DNA from: Thermococcus barophilus MP
Lineage (GTDB): Archaea > Methanobacteriota_B > Thermococci > Thermococcales > Thermococcaceae
NCBI RefSeq assembly: GCF_000151105.2
Contig: NC_014804.1
Span: 1,724,567-1,788,566 of the forward strand
Reading direction: 5' to 3'
Length of the DNA: 64,000 nucleotides
Shown: piece after piece, positions 1 through 8,189 of the stretch
How the letters are laid out: each line of letters opens with the position of its first letter
Numbering within the stretch: the stretch's first letter is position 1
Translations under genes and position numbers: made by a program
The notes under the pieces: generated by a model
What the model saw: the letters and a program-made list of their open reading frames with translations, nothing else
Told to the model about the DNA's origin: nothing
The model's database searches: none

Positions 1-888
1 ATTCATGCGTTACATCCTTATCTTGATGGTTATGGCAGCGTTCCAATTGCAAAGAAACTTAAAGTTCCTCTTGTGGTAACAGTTCATAGCCCTAACAATC
101 TGAAGGTGTGCTCTAAAAAAGTACTTTCAGCTCTTGAACATGCGGATAAAATTGTAGCAGTGGCAAAATTTATTGTCAAAAAACTTGAGGACATAGGAAT
201 TTCGGGAGAGAAAATTGAATACATCAGTTTGGGTGTTAATACTGAAGAATTTAAACCTCTCAGCGAGAAGGATTCTCAAATTGTTGTATCAAAGTATAAG
301 ATTGATCCCACAGACAGAGTAATCTTATATGTTGGTAGATTAACTAAAAACAAAAATATCAAAACACTTTTGTTGGCAATCTGGGAGGTTTTCAGAACTT
401 CTCCGAAGCTGAGAGCTAACACGAAGATTGTAATTGTTGGTGATGGTCCCGAAAGAGATTCTCTTCAAAAGCTGGTAAAAGAGTTGGGTTTAAGTAAGAA
501 TGTTATCTTTACTGGTCTTGTTTCGCATGATTCTAGGGAACTGAGGGAACTGTATGGAATTGCGGATATATTTGTTCTTCCAAGCTTTTCAGAAGGAAAA
601 CCAGTTGCACTGTATGAAGCTATGAGCAGTGGGTGTGCTATTATCGCGTCTAATGTTGGTGGAATTCCAGAGCAAGTTTTTGATAACATCAATGGGTTCC
701 TCATACATCCAAATGATGTGAATGGGTTAGCGAGAAAGCTCATTTATCTTCTTGAAAATGAGAAAGACTTAGAAAGAATGAAGAGAGAGAGTAGGAAACT
801 TATTTTTGAGCTTGGTTATACTTGGGAGGAATATGAAAAAAGAATAAGACAGGTTTATGAATACATTCTAAATTCACAAGGCATATAA
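1..888 (+). CDS. Glycosyltransferase family 4 (GT-B), 5' end cut by window
   Basis: The reading frame is open from base 1, so the N-terminus lies outside the window; the GTG at 73 is internal. The visible part begins with HPYLDGYGSVPIAKKL, the usual acceptor-side region of GT4 enzymes. The C-terminal Rossmann domain is clear: ILYVGRLTKNKN, VIVGDGPERDSLQ, then FVLPSFSEGKPVALYEAMSS with the E-x7-E donor-binding motif, and ASNVGGIPE. By family it transfers a sugar from a nucleotide donor to a lipid-linked or surface glycan in the cytoplasm; donor and acceptor cannot be read from sequence. It leads a same-strand run with a sulfatase-fold protein, another GT4 and a pyruvyl transferase, which points to surface polysaccharide or N-glycan assembly. 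Confidence 0.9.
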   Translation: MHALHPYLDGYGSVPIAKKLKVPLVVTVHSPNNLKVCSKKVLSALEHADKIVAVAKFIVKKLEDIGISGEKIEYISLGVNTEEFKPLSEKDSQIVVSKYKIDPTDRVILYVGRLTKNKNIKTLLLAIWEVFRTSPKLRANTKIVIVGDGPERDSLQKLVKELGLSKNVIFTGLVSHDSRELRELYGIADIFVLPSFSEGKPVALYEAMSSGCAIIASNVGGIPEQVFDNINGFLIHPNDVNGLARKLIYLLENEKDLERMKRESRKLIFELGYTWEEYEKRIRQVYEYILNSQGI

Positions 889-921
889 ATTTAGTTCGAG
901 AATAATTTAAGGGTGAAAAAT

Positions 922-2310
922 ATGGCTGATAATGAAATAAAGAAAGTTCTGCTAATAACTATTGATTGCTTTCGCGGTGATCATCTTCACTACAATGGGT
1001 ATGGGAGAAAAATAACCCCCACGATGGATATGCTGGCTAAGAAAGGTTCCAACTTCTTCATGGCATTTTCAAATGGCCCGCATACTCATTACTCTTTCCC
1101 TTCAATTTTAACATCAACGTATCCTCTGATGTTTGAAGGTCCAAAAATTGGAGCTGGAAGGATAACTTTAGCTGAAGTCATGAAAATGCTTGGATTCAAA
1201 ACTGTTGGATTGAACTCCAATCCGTTTCTGTCAGAATATTTTGGATATGGAAAAGGTTTTGATGTATTCAATGATTTTTTGTCTGGTGAAAGAGCGAAGA
1301 AAAAGAGCACTATGATGGTAAAACTCAGACGCAAATTTTCTGATAAAAGTATGCTTTATAAATTTCTCCGCTTTGTGGATAAGTACATGGCGGTAAAGAA
1401 AAGAAGAACACCATATGTTCCAGCAGAGGAGCTTAGGAGCAGAGTTATTGACTACTTAAAAAGATACAGAGATGAAAAACTCTTTTTGTGGGCTCATTTT
1501 ATGGATGCTCATTATCCTTATTTACCGAGTAGAGAAACAATGGAAGAGCTTGGCTTCGAGGATGTTAATGATTTCAAGAAAGCAAGACTCTTCACTAAGA
1601 TGCTCAATGCTCCAGAGAAAGTCACTCCAGAGGAGGTTCAAATTTTAATTAACTTATACGATGCGCAGATTTACACAGTAGACCAAGAAATCAGGGAAAT
1701 ATTTGAGTACCTTGATGAAAACGGACTGTTGGAGGAAACACTAATTGTAATTACTGCAGACCATGGGGAAGAATTTGGAGAGCATGGAGACTTTACACAT
1801 AGAGTTGATAGAGACAGGCCAGCATTGTACAATGTTCATATCCACGTGCCTCTGATTTTCTACTCTGGTAACTGGGAATATGATGATGTAAACAAAAATG
1901 TATCCTTAATTGACTTAGCACCGACTATTGTTGACCTCGTTGCTTCTCAAAAAGTTAAGAAGTTCATGGGTAGAAGTTTGGTTCCTTTGATGAGCAAAGA
2001 GGAAAGTGATCACAGAGCATTCTACTCGGAGCATGAATATCAGGAGAGCGAGATTGTTGGAAACATAATGAAAGAAAGGAGGAAGGCAATTGCTTACATT
2101 GAGTATCCATATAAGCTGATTTATTATGAAGGTGACAGCAGTTATCAACTCTACAATTTTGAAGAGGATCCGGAGGAGAGAAACAATTTAATTAATGAAC
2201 CAAATTACCAAAAAGTTGCTCTATACATGAAGGAGAAAATTAAAGAGCATTTGAGGGAAATTGAGATGTCCAAGGTTAGGATTAAGATGAAAAAATTAAA
2301 ACTAGCTTAG
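922..2310 (+). CDS. Sulfatase-fold (alkaline phosphatase superfamily) hydrolase/transferase
   Basis: 462 aa. I chose the ATG at 922 over the in-frame GTG at 913 because AGGGTGA sits about 6 bases upstream of it. Metal-binding motifs of the superfamily are visible: LLITIDCFRGDH near the N-terminus and ITADHGEEFGEHG in the C-terminal half, followed by a C-terminal YPYKLIYYEG block common in sulfatases. The nucleophile region reads HYSFPSILTS. It resembles the C/S-x-P-x-R sulfatase motif but lacks the Arg, so formylglycine formation and true sulfatase activity are doubtful. A phosphoglycerol or phosphoethanolamine transferase-like role on glycans is an alternative. No signal peptide is seen, so it appears cytoplasmic. 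It lies between two glycosyltransferases with short gaps. Confidence 0.8.
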   Translation: MADNEIKKVLLITIDCFRGDHLHYNGYGRKITPTMDMLAKKGSNFFMAFSNGPHTHYSFPSILTSTYPLMFEGPKIGAGRITLAEVMKMLGFKTVGLNSNPFLSEYFGYGKGFDVFNDFLSGERAKKKSTMMVKLRRKFSDKSMLYKFLRFVDKYMAVKKRRTPYVPAEELRSRVIDYLKRYRDEKLFLWAHFMDAHYPYLPSRETMEELGFEDVNDFKKARLFTKMLNAPEKVTPEEVQILINLYDAQIYTVDQEIREIFEYLDENGLLEETLIVITADHGEEFGEHGDFTHRVDRDRPALYNVHIHVPLIFYSGNWEYDDVNKNVSLIDLAPTIVDLVASQKVKKFMGRSLVPLMSKEESDHRAFYSEHEYQESEIVGNIMKERRKAIAYIEYPYKLIYYEGDSSYQLYNFEEDPEERNNLINEPNYQKVALYMKEKIKEHLREIEMSKVRIKMKKLKLA

Positions 2311-2325
2311 CACCAGGTGAAGTGT

Positions 2326-3471
2326 GTGACACTAAAGGTAACTTTAATGCTTCCTTATACGGAAAAACCATATGGTGGAGCTAGGGCTGTTGCGTACAAT
2401 ACAGTTGAAGGATTTAGGAAAATTGCAAAGTTGCTTGAGAAGAATGATGTTCATCTGACAATAGTTTCGACAGCGAGAGATGCTGTTATTTCAAAAAAAG
2501 ACATGCATCCAAATATTGAAATTCTGCACTATAAGTTTCCCTCTTTTGCAACATTTTCTGGAGCATTTCACTCTTATAAGAAAAATAAGTATTTTTTCTT
2601 ATCTTCCGATTTAGTACATGCTCATGATATATACAATGCTTTCGCATCGTCACAAACAAGAACTAAAACTATCATGACTCTTCACGGGCTTTATTGGAGG
2701 GATTTGAAAGCTGACAGATTTAGTGTTCAAAGGCTCTTTTATTATGGATGGAATACTCTTCAGTTTGCTACTATTTTCCATAAATTAACGAAATTTGTTG
2801 CAATATCTCGATATGTGCAGAGAGAACTCAAAGTGCTGGGCATCTATGATGAATCAAAGATTATTGTTATTGAAAATCCAGTTAGAGATGAGCTTTTTGA
2901 CGTAGAGCATGTGGAAACTGGTAATCTGATATTATATCCGGCAAAGATTTATCCATTAAAAAATCAGCTGACCTTCATCAAAGCTCTTGGAATATTAAAA
3001 AATCAGACCAGGGAGGATTTTAAAGTGATCTTTGCTGGTAAGGTTGTTGATGCTCCCTATTATTCACAGATCTTATCTGGGATAAAAAAACTCAATCTCC
3101 AAAACTATATCAAATTCGAGCTTTATTCGTATGAAAAAATGCCAGACGTATATGCTCAGTGTTCTATCACGGCATTGACATCTTATCATGAAAATGCTCC
3201 AATGAGCATTTCGGAATCATTTGCTGTTGGTGTTCCTGTAATTGCTTCCAATGTTGGTGGAATTCCTTATATGGTCAGCCATGGGAAGGATGGATTTATA
3301 GTCCAACCCAATAATCCTGAGGATATTGCTGAAAAGCTTTTAATCTTACTGGAAGATAGAAAGCTACGGAAGAGGATGGGAAAAGAAGCGAAGAAGAAAG
3401 CTCAAGAGAGATGGAGAGATAGGGTTATAGCTGAGAATCTCTTAAACTTATATCTGCAATTGGGGGAATAA
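2326..3471 (+). CDS. Glycosyltransferase family 4 (GT-B)
   Basis: 381 aa. The GTG at 2326 has AGGTGA ending 5 bases upstream and is preferred over the GTG at 2317. The N-terminal acceptor domain carries YGGARAVAYNTVEGF and VHAHDIYNAFASS. The donor domain shows ILYPAKIYPLKNQ, FAGKVVDAPYYS and the E-x7-E segment ENAPMSISESFAVGVPVIAS, then NVGGIPYMV. Function by family is retaining sugar transfer from a nucleotide or lipid-linked sugar to a growing glycan. It starts 15 bases after the sulfatase-like gene, so the two are probably co-transcribed. Specificity is unknown. Confidence 0.9.
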   Translation: MTLKVTLMLPYTEKPYGGARAVAYNTVEGFRKIAKLLEKNDVHLTIVSTARDAVISKKDMHPNIEILHYKFPSFATFSGAFHSYKKNKYFFLSSDLVHAHDIYNAFASSQTRTKTIMTLHGLYWRDLKADRFSVQRLFYYGWNTLQFATIFHKLTKFVAISRYVQRELKVLGIYDESKIIVIENPVRDELFDVEHVETGNLILYPAKIYPLKNQLTFIKALGILKNQTREDFKVIFAGKVVDAPYYSQILSGIKKLNLQNYIKFELYSYEKMPDVYAQCSITALTSYHENAPMSISESFAVGVPVIASNVGGIPYMVSHGKDGFIVQPNNPEDIAEKLLILLEDRKLRKRMGKEAKKKAQERWRDRVIAENLLNLYLQLGE

Positions 3472-3539
3472 AAAATGGCAAAGAAATTTCAGTTGTTCTG
3501 TTGGAACATATTATGGACAAGTTTTGGGGGGGGTAAAAT

Positions 3540-4622
3540 ATGGTAAGTGCTCTTTTGCTTAAAACATGGATGATAAATATCGGAAATGAAATTATTGAAA
3601 ATGGTGCAAAGGCAGCAATTAAGCGAGCTGTTCCTGATCTCAAATTGTTTGAAACAAGTGGCTATTCATATCATCTAGTTTATTCTAAATTTAGATATAG
3701 TCTTACCTCAAGTTTATTAAACAAACTGGGGTTTAAAAGAGATATTAATAAGGAATGGCATAAAAACTTGGTTAGTTCTGCATATTTAATTCATAATAAG
3801 AGTATAGATTTTGCAGTTTTTCCGGGATGCATACTTGACAAGTTTACCCTTCCTAGATACTATCCAATCTTATTAAAACTAATGAGTAAAGGAATTCCAA
3901 TTATACTATTAGGTGCTGGTGGACATGATTATACAAAAGCTACAGTTGATTATGTTTCTAAAATTTTAAAGAAGCTTAAACCTCTAGCACTGATAACAAG
4001 GGACTCTGTTGCTTATGAATATTATTCACAGATTTCAGAAATTAAATATGTATATAATGGAATTGATTGTGGATTCTTTATAAATGATTGGTACCAGCCT
4101 CCACAAGCAGATAAAAAATTTATCGTACTAGCTTTTGATAAGGCGTCCAAAGTCCCTCCCCATGTTTTAGACCGGATTAAATCAATCGATTCAGATGTTA
4201 CTGTGATATTTACTACACACAGGCCTTTTAATTATCTTTACTATACTATTCCTGCCGATGTTTTTGCTAGATTACCAATTGCAATATCTAGATTTCTATT
4301 AGCTCGTAGAGAGTTGTTAAAGTCAGATCGTAATTTATTAAACAAAGAGAACGTCTTTATATCTGATAATGTCAAAGACTATTTGTTCTTATATAGCAAT
4401 GCAGTTGAAGTTCATTCTGACAGAGTACATGCAGTAGTATCTTCCTTAGCTTATGACACTAGAGCGTGGTTATATTATAGTACTCCAAGAGCATTATTAT
4501 TTGAGAATGTTGGGGCTAAAATAAATGAAAATTTAATCGTTATGAACAAAAAAGTTCTGACAACAAAGAAAAAAGAACTAGTAACTTTCTTGAGAGAGAT
4601 TATTGAGGATAATTTTAAATGA
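3540..4622 (+). CDS. Polysaccharide pyruvyl transferase family protein
   Basis: 360 aa, start ATG preceded by a G-rich ribosome binding site (run of eight G at 3527-3534). The N-terminus LLLKTWMINIGNEIIENGA matches the family opening with its conserved GNE. Further family-like blocks are FAVFPGCILDKFT, PIILLGAGGHDY, ALITRDSVAYEYY and the C-terminal VHSDRVHAVVSSLAY, typical of the CsaB/WcaK fold. Members transfer pyruvate from PEP, or in some cases other groups, to surface sugars. Base composition is very AT-rich compared with the housekeeping genes here, which suggests horizontal transfer. The 3' end overlaps the convergent flippase gene by 45 bases. Confidence 0.75.
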   Translation: MVSALLLKTWMINIGNEIIENGAKAAIKRAVPDLKLFETSGYSYHLVYSKFRYSLTSSLLNKLGFKRDINKEWHKNLVSSAYLIHNKSIDFAVFPGCILDKFTLPRYYPILLKLMSKGIPIILLGAGGHDYTKATVDYVSKILKKLKPLALITRDSVAYEYYSQISEIKYVYNGIDCGFFINDWYQPPQADKKFIVLAFDKASKVPPHVLDRIKSIDSDVTVIFTTHRPFNYLYYTIPADVFARLPIAISRFLLARRELLKSDRNLLNKENVFISDNVKDYLFLYSNAVEVHSDRVHAVVSSLAYDTRAWLYYSTPRALLFENVGAKINENLIVMNKKVLTTKKKELVTFLREIIEDNFK

Positions 4623-5825
4623 CAGAATAGTTGCTAGTGCTTGACTCACTACTGTCGCTATAGCTGCACCATAGTAACTGTAACTTTGGATGAGAAAATA
4701 GTTCAAGACAACATTAAGCAGAGCTGTAAATGCGGTTATCTTTGTAAAGCTTAGTTCTTTTCCAGTTGCATTTAAAAAACTTCCAAGAAGAGAATTCAGA
4801 AACAAAAAAGGAACTGCAACAGCAAGCACTCTCAAAACTCCAACACTCTCAGTGAATCCAGCACCAAAAACAATGGTTATTGCAAAATTAGCAAAGATGT
4901 AATATCCCATAACTCCCAGTAGTCCAATAGCCAAAAGTATCTGAAAGCTTTTTTTGAACAAAATGTTTAGTATCCTCTTATTTTCTCTCCATAATCTTGC
5001 CATAGAGGGCATTGTTGTTGCAACAACTATGTTAGGAATAAAAAGTGCAACTTGTATCAGTGTGTATGCAGCACGATAGATTCCTACATCATAATCTGGT
5101 CTAAACAAACCAAGCATAACAATATCGGTCCTATAGTAAATCATTGTAAAGAGGCTGATAAGCCAGAACGGATATGAATGTTTTAAGAGATTAATCCATG
5201 TATCAGGCTTAAACTCGACTCTAATTTTTTCAAAAAACTTTGAACCCCAGTATATACGTAGAGAGTCCCTTAAGAGATATCCAGCCAGAATTGCTAATAT
5301 GAATGGGGCTAATTCTCTTTTAACATATAATACTGCACCTCCCACAAAAAATGCCCAAATTCTTTCAATTACTTTCGCAATACCTTCGTATTTTGTAACT
5401 TCATGAGCGAACATAATTCTTGTAAAGAAATATGCCACTTGTAGAAGGATATTCTCCAACGCAACAATGATAATTAAATTTTTAATAATGTTAGATTTAT
5501 TGAGTTGAAGAACAAGAAAAATTATTATTCCAAAGTTGATTACAGCTAAAGTTATCTTAAACCCTAGGGCATATGGAAATAGTTCATTTTTTCTTTCTTT
5601 ATTTCTTGCAATTTCTCTCATAACATAATAACTAACACCCAAATCGGAAAATATTGAGGTTAAGGCAACAAATGAGAAAATAAATGAATATTGGCCAAGC
5701 CCTTCAGGACCCAAGGTTCGGCTTAGAAGTATTATCACACCATAAGCCAATAACCTTGATACTATCTCTGCACCAAATAACCAGCTAGCATTTTTGAGTA
5801 ATCTAAGTTTTAGGTTATCACTCAT
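4578..5825 (-). CDS. Wzx/RfbX-type polysaccharide flippase (MOP superfamily)
   Basis: 415 aa integral membrane protein with about 12 to 14 hydrophobic segments. The N-terminal NASWLFGAEIVSRLLAYGVI and LSRTLGPEGLGQYSF are characteristic of oligosaccharide flippases. The ATG at 5825 was chosen over an in-frame TTG at 5834. The family moves lipid-linked oligosaccharides across the cytoplasmic membrane. Although on the opposite strand, it converges with the pyruvyl transferase and completes the glycan cluster: synthesis to its left, export here. The specific substrate cannot be inferred. Confidence 0.88.
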   Translation of the reverse strand: MSDNLKLRLLKNASWLFGAEIVSRLLAYGVIILLSRTLGPEGLGQYSFIFSFVALTSIFSDLGVSYYVMREIARNKERKNELFPYALGFKITLAVINFGIIIFLVLQLNKSNIIKNLIIIVALENILLQVAYFFTRIMFAHEVTKYEGIAKVIERIWAFFVGGAVLYVKRELAPFILAILAGYLLRDSLRIYWGSKFFEKIRVEFKPDTWINLLKHSYPFWLISLFTMIYYRTDIVMLGLFRPDYDVGIYRAAYTLIQVALFIPNIVVATTMPSMARLWRENKRILNILFKKSFQILLAIGLLGVMGYYIFANFAITIVFGAGFTESVGVLRVLAVAVPFLFLNSLLGSFLNATGKELSFTKITAFTALLNVVLNYFLIQSYSYYGAAIATVVSQALATILSFKIILNNLSQESY

Positions 5826-5865
5826 TGTTACCAAAACTTAAAAAGTCCCTAGAGGTTAAAACTCT

Positions 5866-5927
5866 TATGCAATGATGAGTGATGGGCGAACCGAGGGATG
5901 AGGATGGAAAGGTGATCGCTGAGCATA
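5866..5927 (+). ncRNA. Putative archaeal C/D box sRNA (first of tandem pair)
   Basis: Box C ATGATGA (5872-5878) and box D CTGA (5919-5922) are flanked by a perfect terminal stem TATGC/GCATA (5866-5870 with 5923-5927). A degenerate D' CCGA (5891-5894) lies exactly 12 bases after box C, and a C'-like GGATGA (5896-5901) follows. A TTAAAAAG element near 5838 could be its TATA box. Such RNAs bind L7Ae, Nop5 and fibrillarin and guide 2'-O-methylation. The D' guide is GTGATGGGCGAA; I could not assign a target. The internal boxes are weaker than in the next sRNA. Confidence 0.65.
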
Positions 5928-5941
5928 GGTTTTTATACTTC
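5928..5941 (+). promoter_or_regulatory. TATA-type promoter of second C/D sRNA
   Basis: The AT-rich element GTTTTTATACTT at 5929-5940 sits about 25 bases before box C of the next sRNA, the normal archaeal spacing from TATA box to transcript start. This suggests separate transcription of the two RNAs, though processing from one precursor is possible. Confidence 0.45.
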
Positions 5942-5959
5942 CCTTTAAATCTCTTTTTG

Positions 5960-6013
5960 GGATGATGAGTTCAGCCTTGCCTGATGTGTGATGATGGAGT
6001 GACGGACTGACCG
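5960..6013 (+). ncRNA. Archaeal C/D box sRNA with predicted 16S rRNA targets
   Basis: All four boxes are canonical and evenly spaced: C ATGATGA (5962-5968), 12-base guide, D' CTGA (5981-5984), C' TGATGA (5989-5994), 12-base guide, D CTGA (6007-6010). The D' guide GTTCAGCCTTGC is complementary over 11 bases to the archaeal 16S segment GCAAGGCTGAA. By the box+5 rule it would methylate the G equivalent to E. coli 902. The D guide TGGAGTGACGGA is complementary over 11 bases to CCGTCACTCCA near the 16S 3' end, placing the modification on the equivalent of U1406. rRNA matches and numbering are from memory, so target calls are inference; the sRNA call itself is strong. Confidence 0.88.
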
Positions 6014-6100
6014 TTTAGCTCTTTTTAATTTGGTTAGGCTAACAAAATTCGAAAATCTAATAAAGTTAGGCTGCAAGCAGAGAGTGGAAAAATTTAAATA

Positions 6101-6120
6101 TTTTGTGCATATGCACAAAA
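6101..6120. promoter_or_regulatory. Perfect 20-bp palindromic operator before the CDF transporter
   Basis: TTTTGTGCAT is followed immediately by its exact complement ATGCACAAAA. The TATA-like AATTTAAATA lies just upstream at 6091-6100 and the start codon of the CDF gene is 14 bases downstream, so the palindrome covers the expected transcription start. This is the usual position of a repressor site, most likely for a metal-sensing DtxR/MntR- or ArsR-type regulator. No such regulator gene is in the window. Confidence 0.6.
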
Positions 6121-6133
6121 TTGTGGTGATACC

Positions 6134-6994
6134 ATGAGAGAGGTTTACAAGCCAATATGGTTCAGCATCATTGGAAATGTACTGTTGGCGTTGCTCAAAA
6201 TTGCTGTAGGCTTTATGTATTCAAGCTTAGCTCTGATTTCCGATGGTGTTCACTCCCTCAGCGACGTTGTAACGAGCATAATTGGTTTTATTGGAATAAG
6301 GATCTCTTCAAAGCCCCCTGACAGGTCTCATCCCTTCGGACACTCAAGATTTGAGCCGCTCTTTGCTTTCTTCATGGGATTGGCTCTTCTTTTAGTTGCA
6401 TATGAAATCGCAAGGGACTCCATAGGGAGAGTGCTGGAGGGGACATCGATTGAAGTTAATTCCATAATGCTTGGTGTTGCCGTTTTTTCGATTATCTTTA
6501 AAGAAGGGATGACGCAATACACCCTCTGGGTTGGAAAAAAGCTCAATAATCAAATACTCATAGCCGATGCCTACCATCATAGAAGCGACGTTTTGAGCAC
6601 AATAGCCGTTCTCATTGGTCTGCTTGCAGAGAAATTTGGCTTCAGGTATGGAGATTCTCTGGCAGGTTTGATTGTTGCCATATTCATAGCAAAAGTGGCT
6701 TTGGAGATAGTTATGAGGAATGTGAATTATTTAACTGGCACTTCCCCTCCCTTTGAGATATGCGAGAGGATAAAGAAAATAGCCTTAAGTGTTGACAACG
6801 TTGTAGGTGTTCACGATTTAAGAGCCCATTATGTTGGTCCGAAGCTTCACGTTGAACTCCATATTGAAGTCCCACCAAATTTGACGCTTAAAGAAGCCCA
6901 CGATGTCAGTGAAGAGGTGAAAAGAAGAATAGAGGAACTTGAGGAAGTTGAGATGGCATTTGTGCATGTTGATATAAAAGGAGTAACAAAGTGA
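6134..6994 (+). CDS. Cation diffusion facilitator (CDF) metal efflux transporter
   Basis: 286 aa, ATG with GGTGAT upstream. Six N-terminal membrane segments carry the CDF signature: SLALISDGVHSLSDVVTS supplies the HSLSD metal site in TM2, and ADAYHHRSDVLST gives the H-x3-D site in TM5. The cytoplasmic C-terminal domain (about residues 205-286) has VHDLRAHYVGPKLHVELHIEV with the conserved histidines. The family exports Zn2+, Fe2+, Mn2+ or similar ions in exchange for protons. A perfect palindrome overlaps its promoter, suggesting metal-responsive control. It ends directly against the convergent decarboxylase stop codon. Metal specificity is not readable. Confidence 0.92.
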   Translation: MREVYKPIWFSIIGNVLLALLKIAVGFMYSSLALISDGVHSLSDVVTSIIGFIGIRISSKPPDRSHPFGHSRFEPLFAFFMGLALLLVAYEIARDSIGRVLEGTSIEVNSIMLGVAVFSIIFKEGMTQYTLWVGKKLNNQILIADAYHHRSDVLSTIAVLIGLLAEKFGFRYGDSLAGLIVAIFIAKVALEIVMRNVNYLTGTSPPFEICERIKKIALSVDNVVGVHDLRAHYVGPKLHVELHIEVPPNLTLKEAHDVSEEVKRRIEELEEVEMAFVHVDIKGVTK

Positions 6995-8155
6995 TCAAAC
7001 AGCTTTCAGAATCTCTTTTAAGTCTTTTAAAAACTCCTCTAAGTGTTCTTTTTTGACATGGGGCATCATAACTATCCTGATGTAGCCTCTGTGAGCACTG
7101 ATTCCCCATCCTCTTCTTTTAAGCTCCTTCTCAACCTTTTCCAGCTCTTTAGTTCCAAAGGACACTATGTTGAGCATGGGCTCTCTTATTAAATATGCCC
7201 CCTTCAAAGTTCTTATCTGGCCCGCAAACCATCTTGAGAGCTCCATCGCCTCTTTGACAATCCTTTTGTAGCCTTCAAAGCCCAAATGCTTTAGGAGTGC
7301 CCACACTGCTAAGGCATTTGCTCCGGGCCTTGTTCCGGTTATTGTGGCTTGAAACACCTTTCCGCCAGCTAAGTATGGGGCGGGAATGCTTATTGCATCA
7401 ATGAATCTCTTTTTTCTGAATATTATCCCCCCAGCAGGAATCGGTACCATGCCCATTTTGTGAGGATCAATTGTTACGCTCTGCACTCCTTTGAGCTTGA
7501 AGTCAAAATCAGGCAGATCATAACCCAAGGCTTTGGCAAAGGGTATCACGAAACCTCCAAAGGCAGCATCGACATGAAGGGGAAGCCCATAATCCTGGGC
7601 TAAATCCGAAAGAGCTGGGATGTCATCCACAACTCCCAGACCTGTTGTCCCTGCTATGCCCACAATTCCTATTGTGTTGTCTGTAATTTTACTCTCAATG
7701 TCCCTAACATTAACAGAGTAGTCTTTATTCAGCTCAGCCCACACCAACTTGACTTTCAACATTTCACTTGCCTTAAGAAATGAGAAGTGTGCACTTTCCG
7801 GCAGAATCAGCTCTGGATTTTCGATATCAGCTATGTTGCGAAATGCCCTCACCGCTAAGATGTTTGCCTCTGTTCCTCCAGAGACAATGTTTCCATACGC
7901 CTTGTTTAAGTGCAGCAAATTTCCAAGCATCTGCACGGCTTCTTCCTCAATTTTTCTACTCCCAACGTGCAATCCGGGGTCTCCAAGATTCCTGTCCATA
8001 TAAAGAGAAATTATCTTTTGAGCGAGAGGATGGGGGTAAGTGCACATTGAGCCAAGGATTTTACCCGAATCAAAAGTTAAGTCCTCACTTAACCGCTTTT
8101 CAAGCTCGTCAAGCACTTCCTCCTCACTCATTCCTTTCTCTGGAAAAGTTACCAT
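6995..8155 (-). CDS. mfnA: MfnA-type PLP decarboxylase (L-tyrosine/L-aspartate decarboxylase)
   Basis: 386 aa. The ATG at 8155 follows AGGTGAGAGTT and gives the family start MVTFPEKGMSEEE; longer in-frame starts are rejected. PLP-binding motifs of group II decarboxylases are present: SGGTEANILAVRAF, HVDAAFGGFVIPF and the lysine motif TIDPHKMGMVPIPAGG. In methanogens MfnA makes tyramine for methanofuran. In Thermococcales the homologue is known as an aspartate decarboxylase that supplies beta-alanine for coenzyme A. That fits the pantoate kinase elsewhere in this window, though the genes are not adjacent. Cytosolic. Confidence 0.9.
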   Translation of the reverse strand: MVTFPEKGMSEEEVLDELEKRLSEDLTFDSGKILGSMCTYPHPLAQKIISLYMDRNLGDPGLHVGSRKIEEEAVQMLGNLLHLNKAYGNIVSGGTEANILAVRAFRNIADIENPELILPESAHFSFLKASEMLKVKLVWAELNKDYSVNVRDIESKITDNTIGIVGIAGTTGLGVVDDIPALSDLAQDYGLPLHVDAAFGGFVIPFAKALGYDLPDFDFKLKGVQSVTIDPHKMGMVPIPAGGIIFRKKRFIDAISIPAPYLAGGKVFQATITGTRPGANALAVWALLKHLGFEGYKRIVKEAMELSRWFAGQIRTLKGAYLIREPMLNIVSFGTKELEKVEKELKRRGWGISAHRGYIRIVMMPHVKKEHLEEFLKDLKEILKAV

Positions 8156-8189
8156 AACTCTCACCTGCATGGAGTTGTTCATTATGCGT

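Noticed and set aside
3475-3539. Short frames and a run of eight G before the pyruvyl transferase
   Set aside because: Considered as a frameshifted N-terminus, but the gene already begins with the family motif and the G-run works as its RBS.
5902-5918. 16S 3'-end target (GATCACCT) for the first C/D sRNA
   Set aside because: Only eight matching bases and uncertain C' placement; too weak to call a target.
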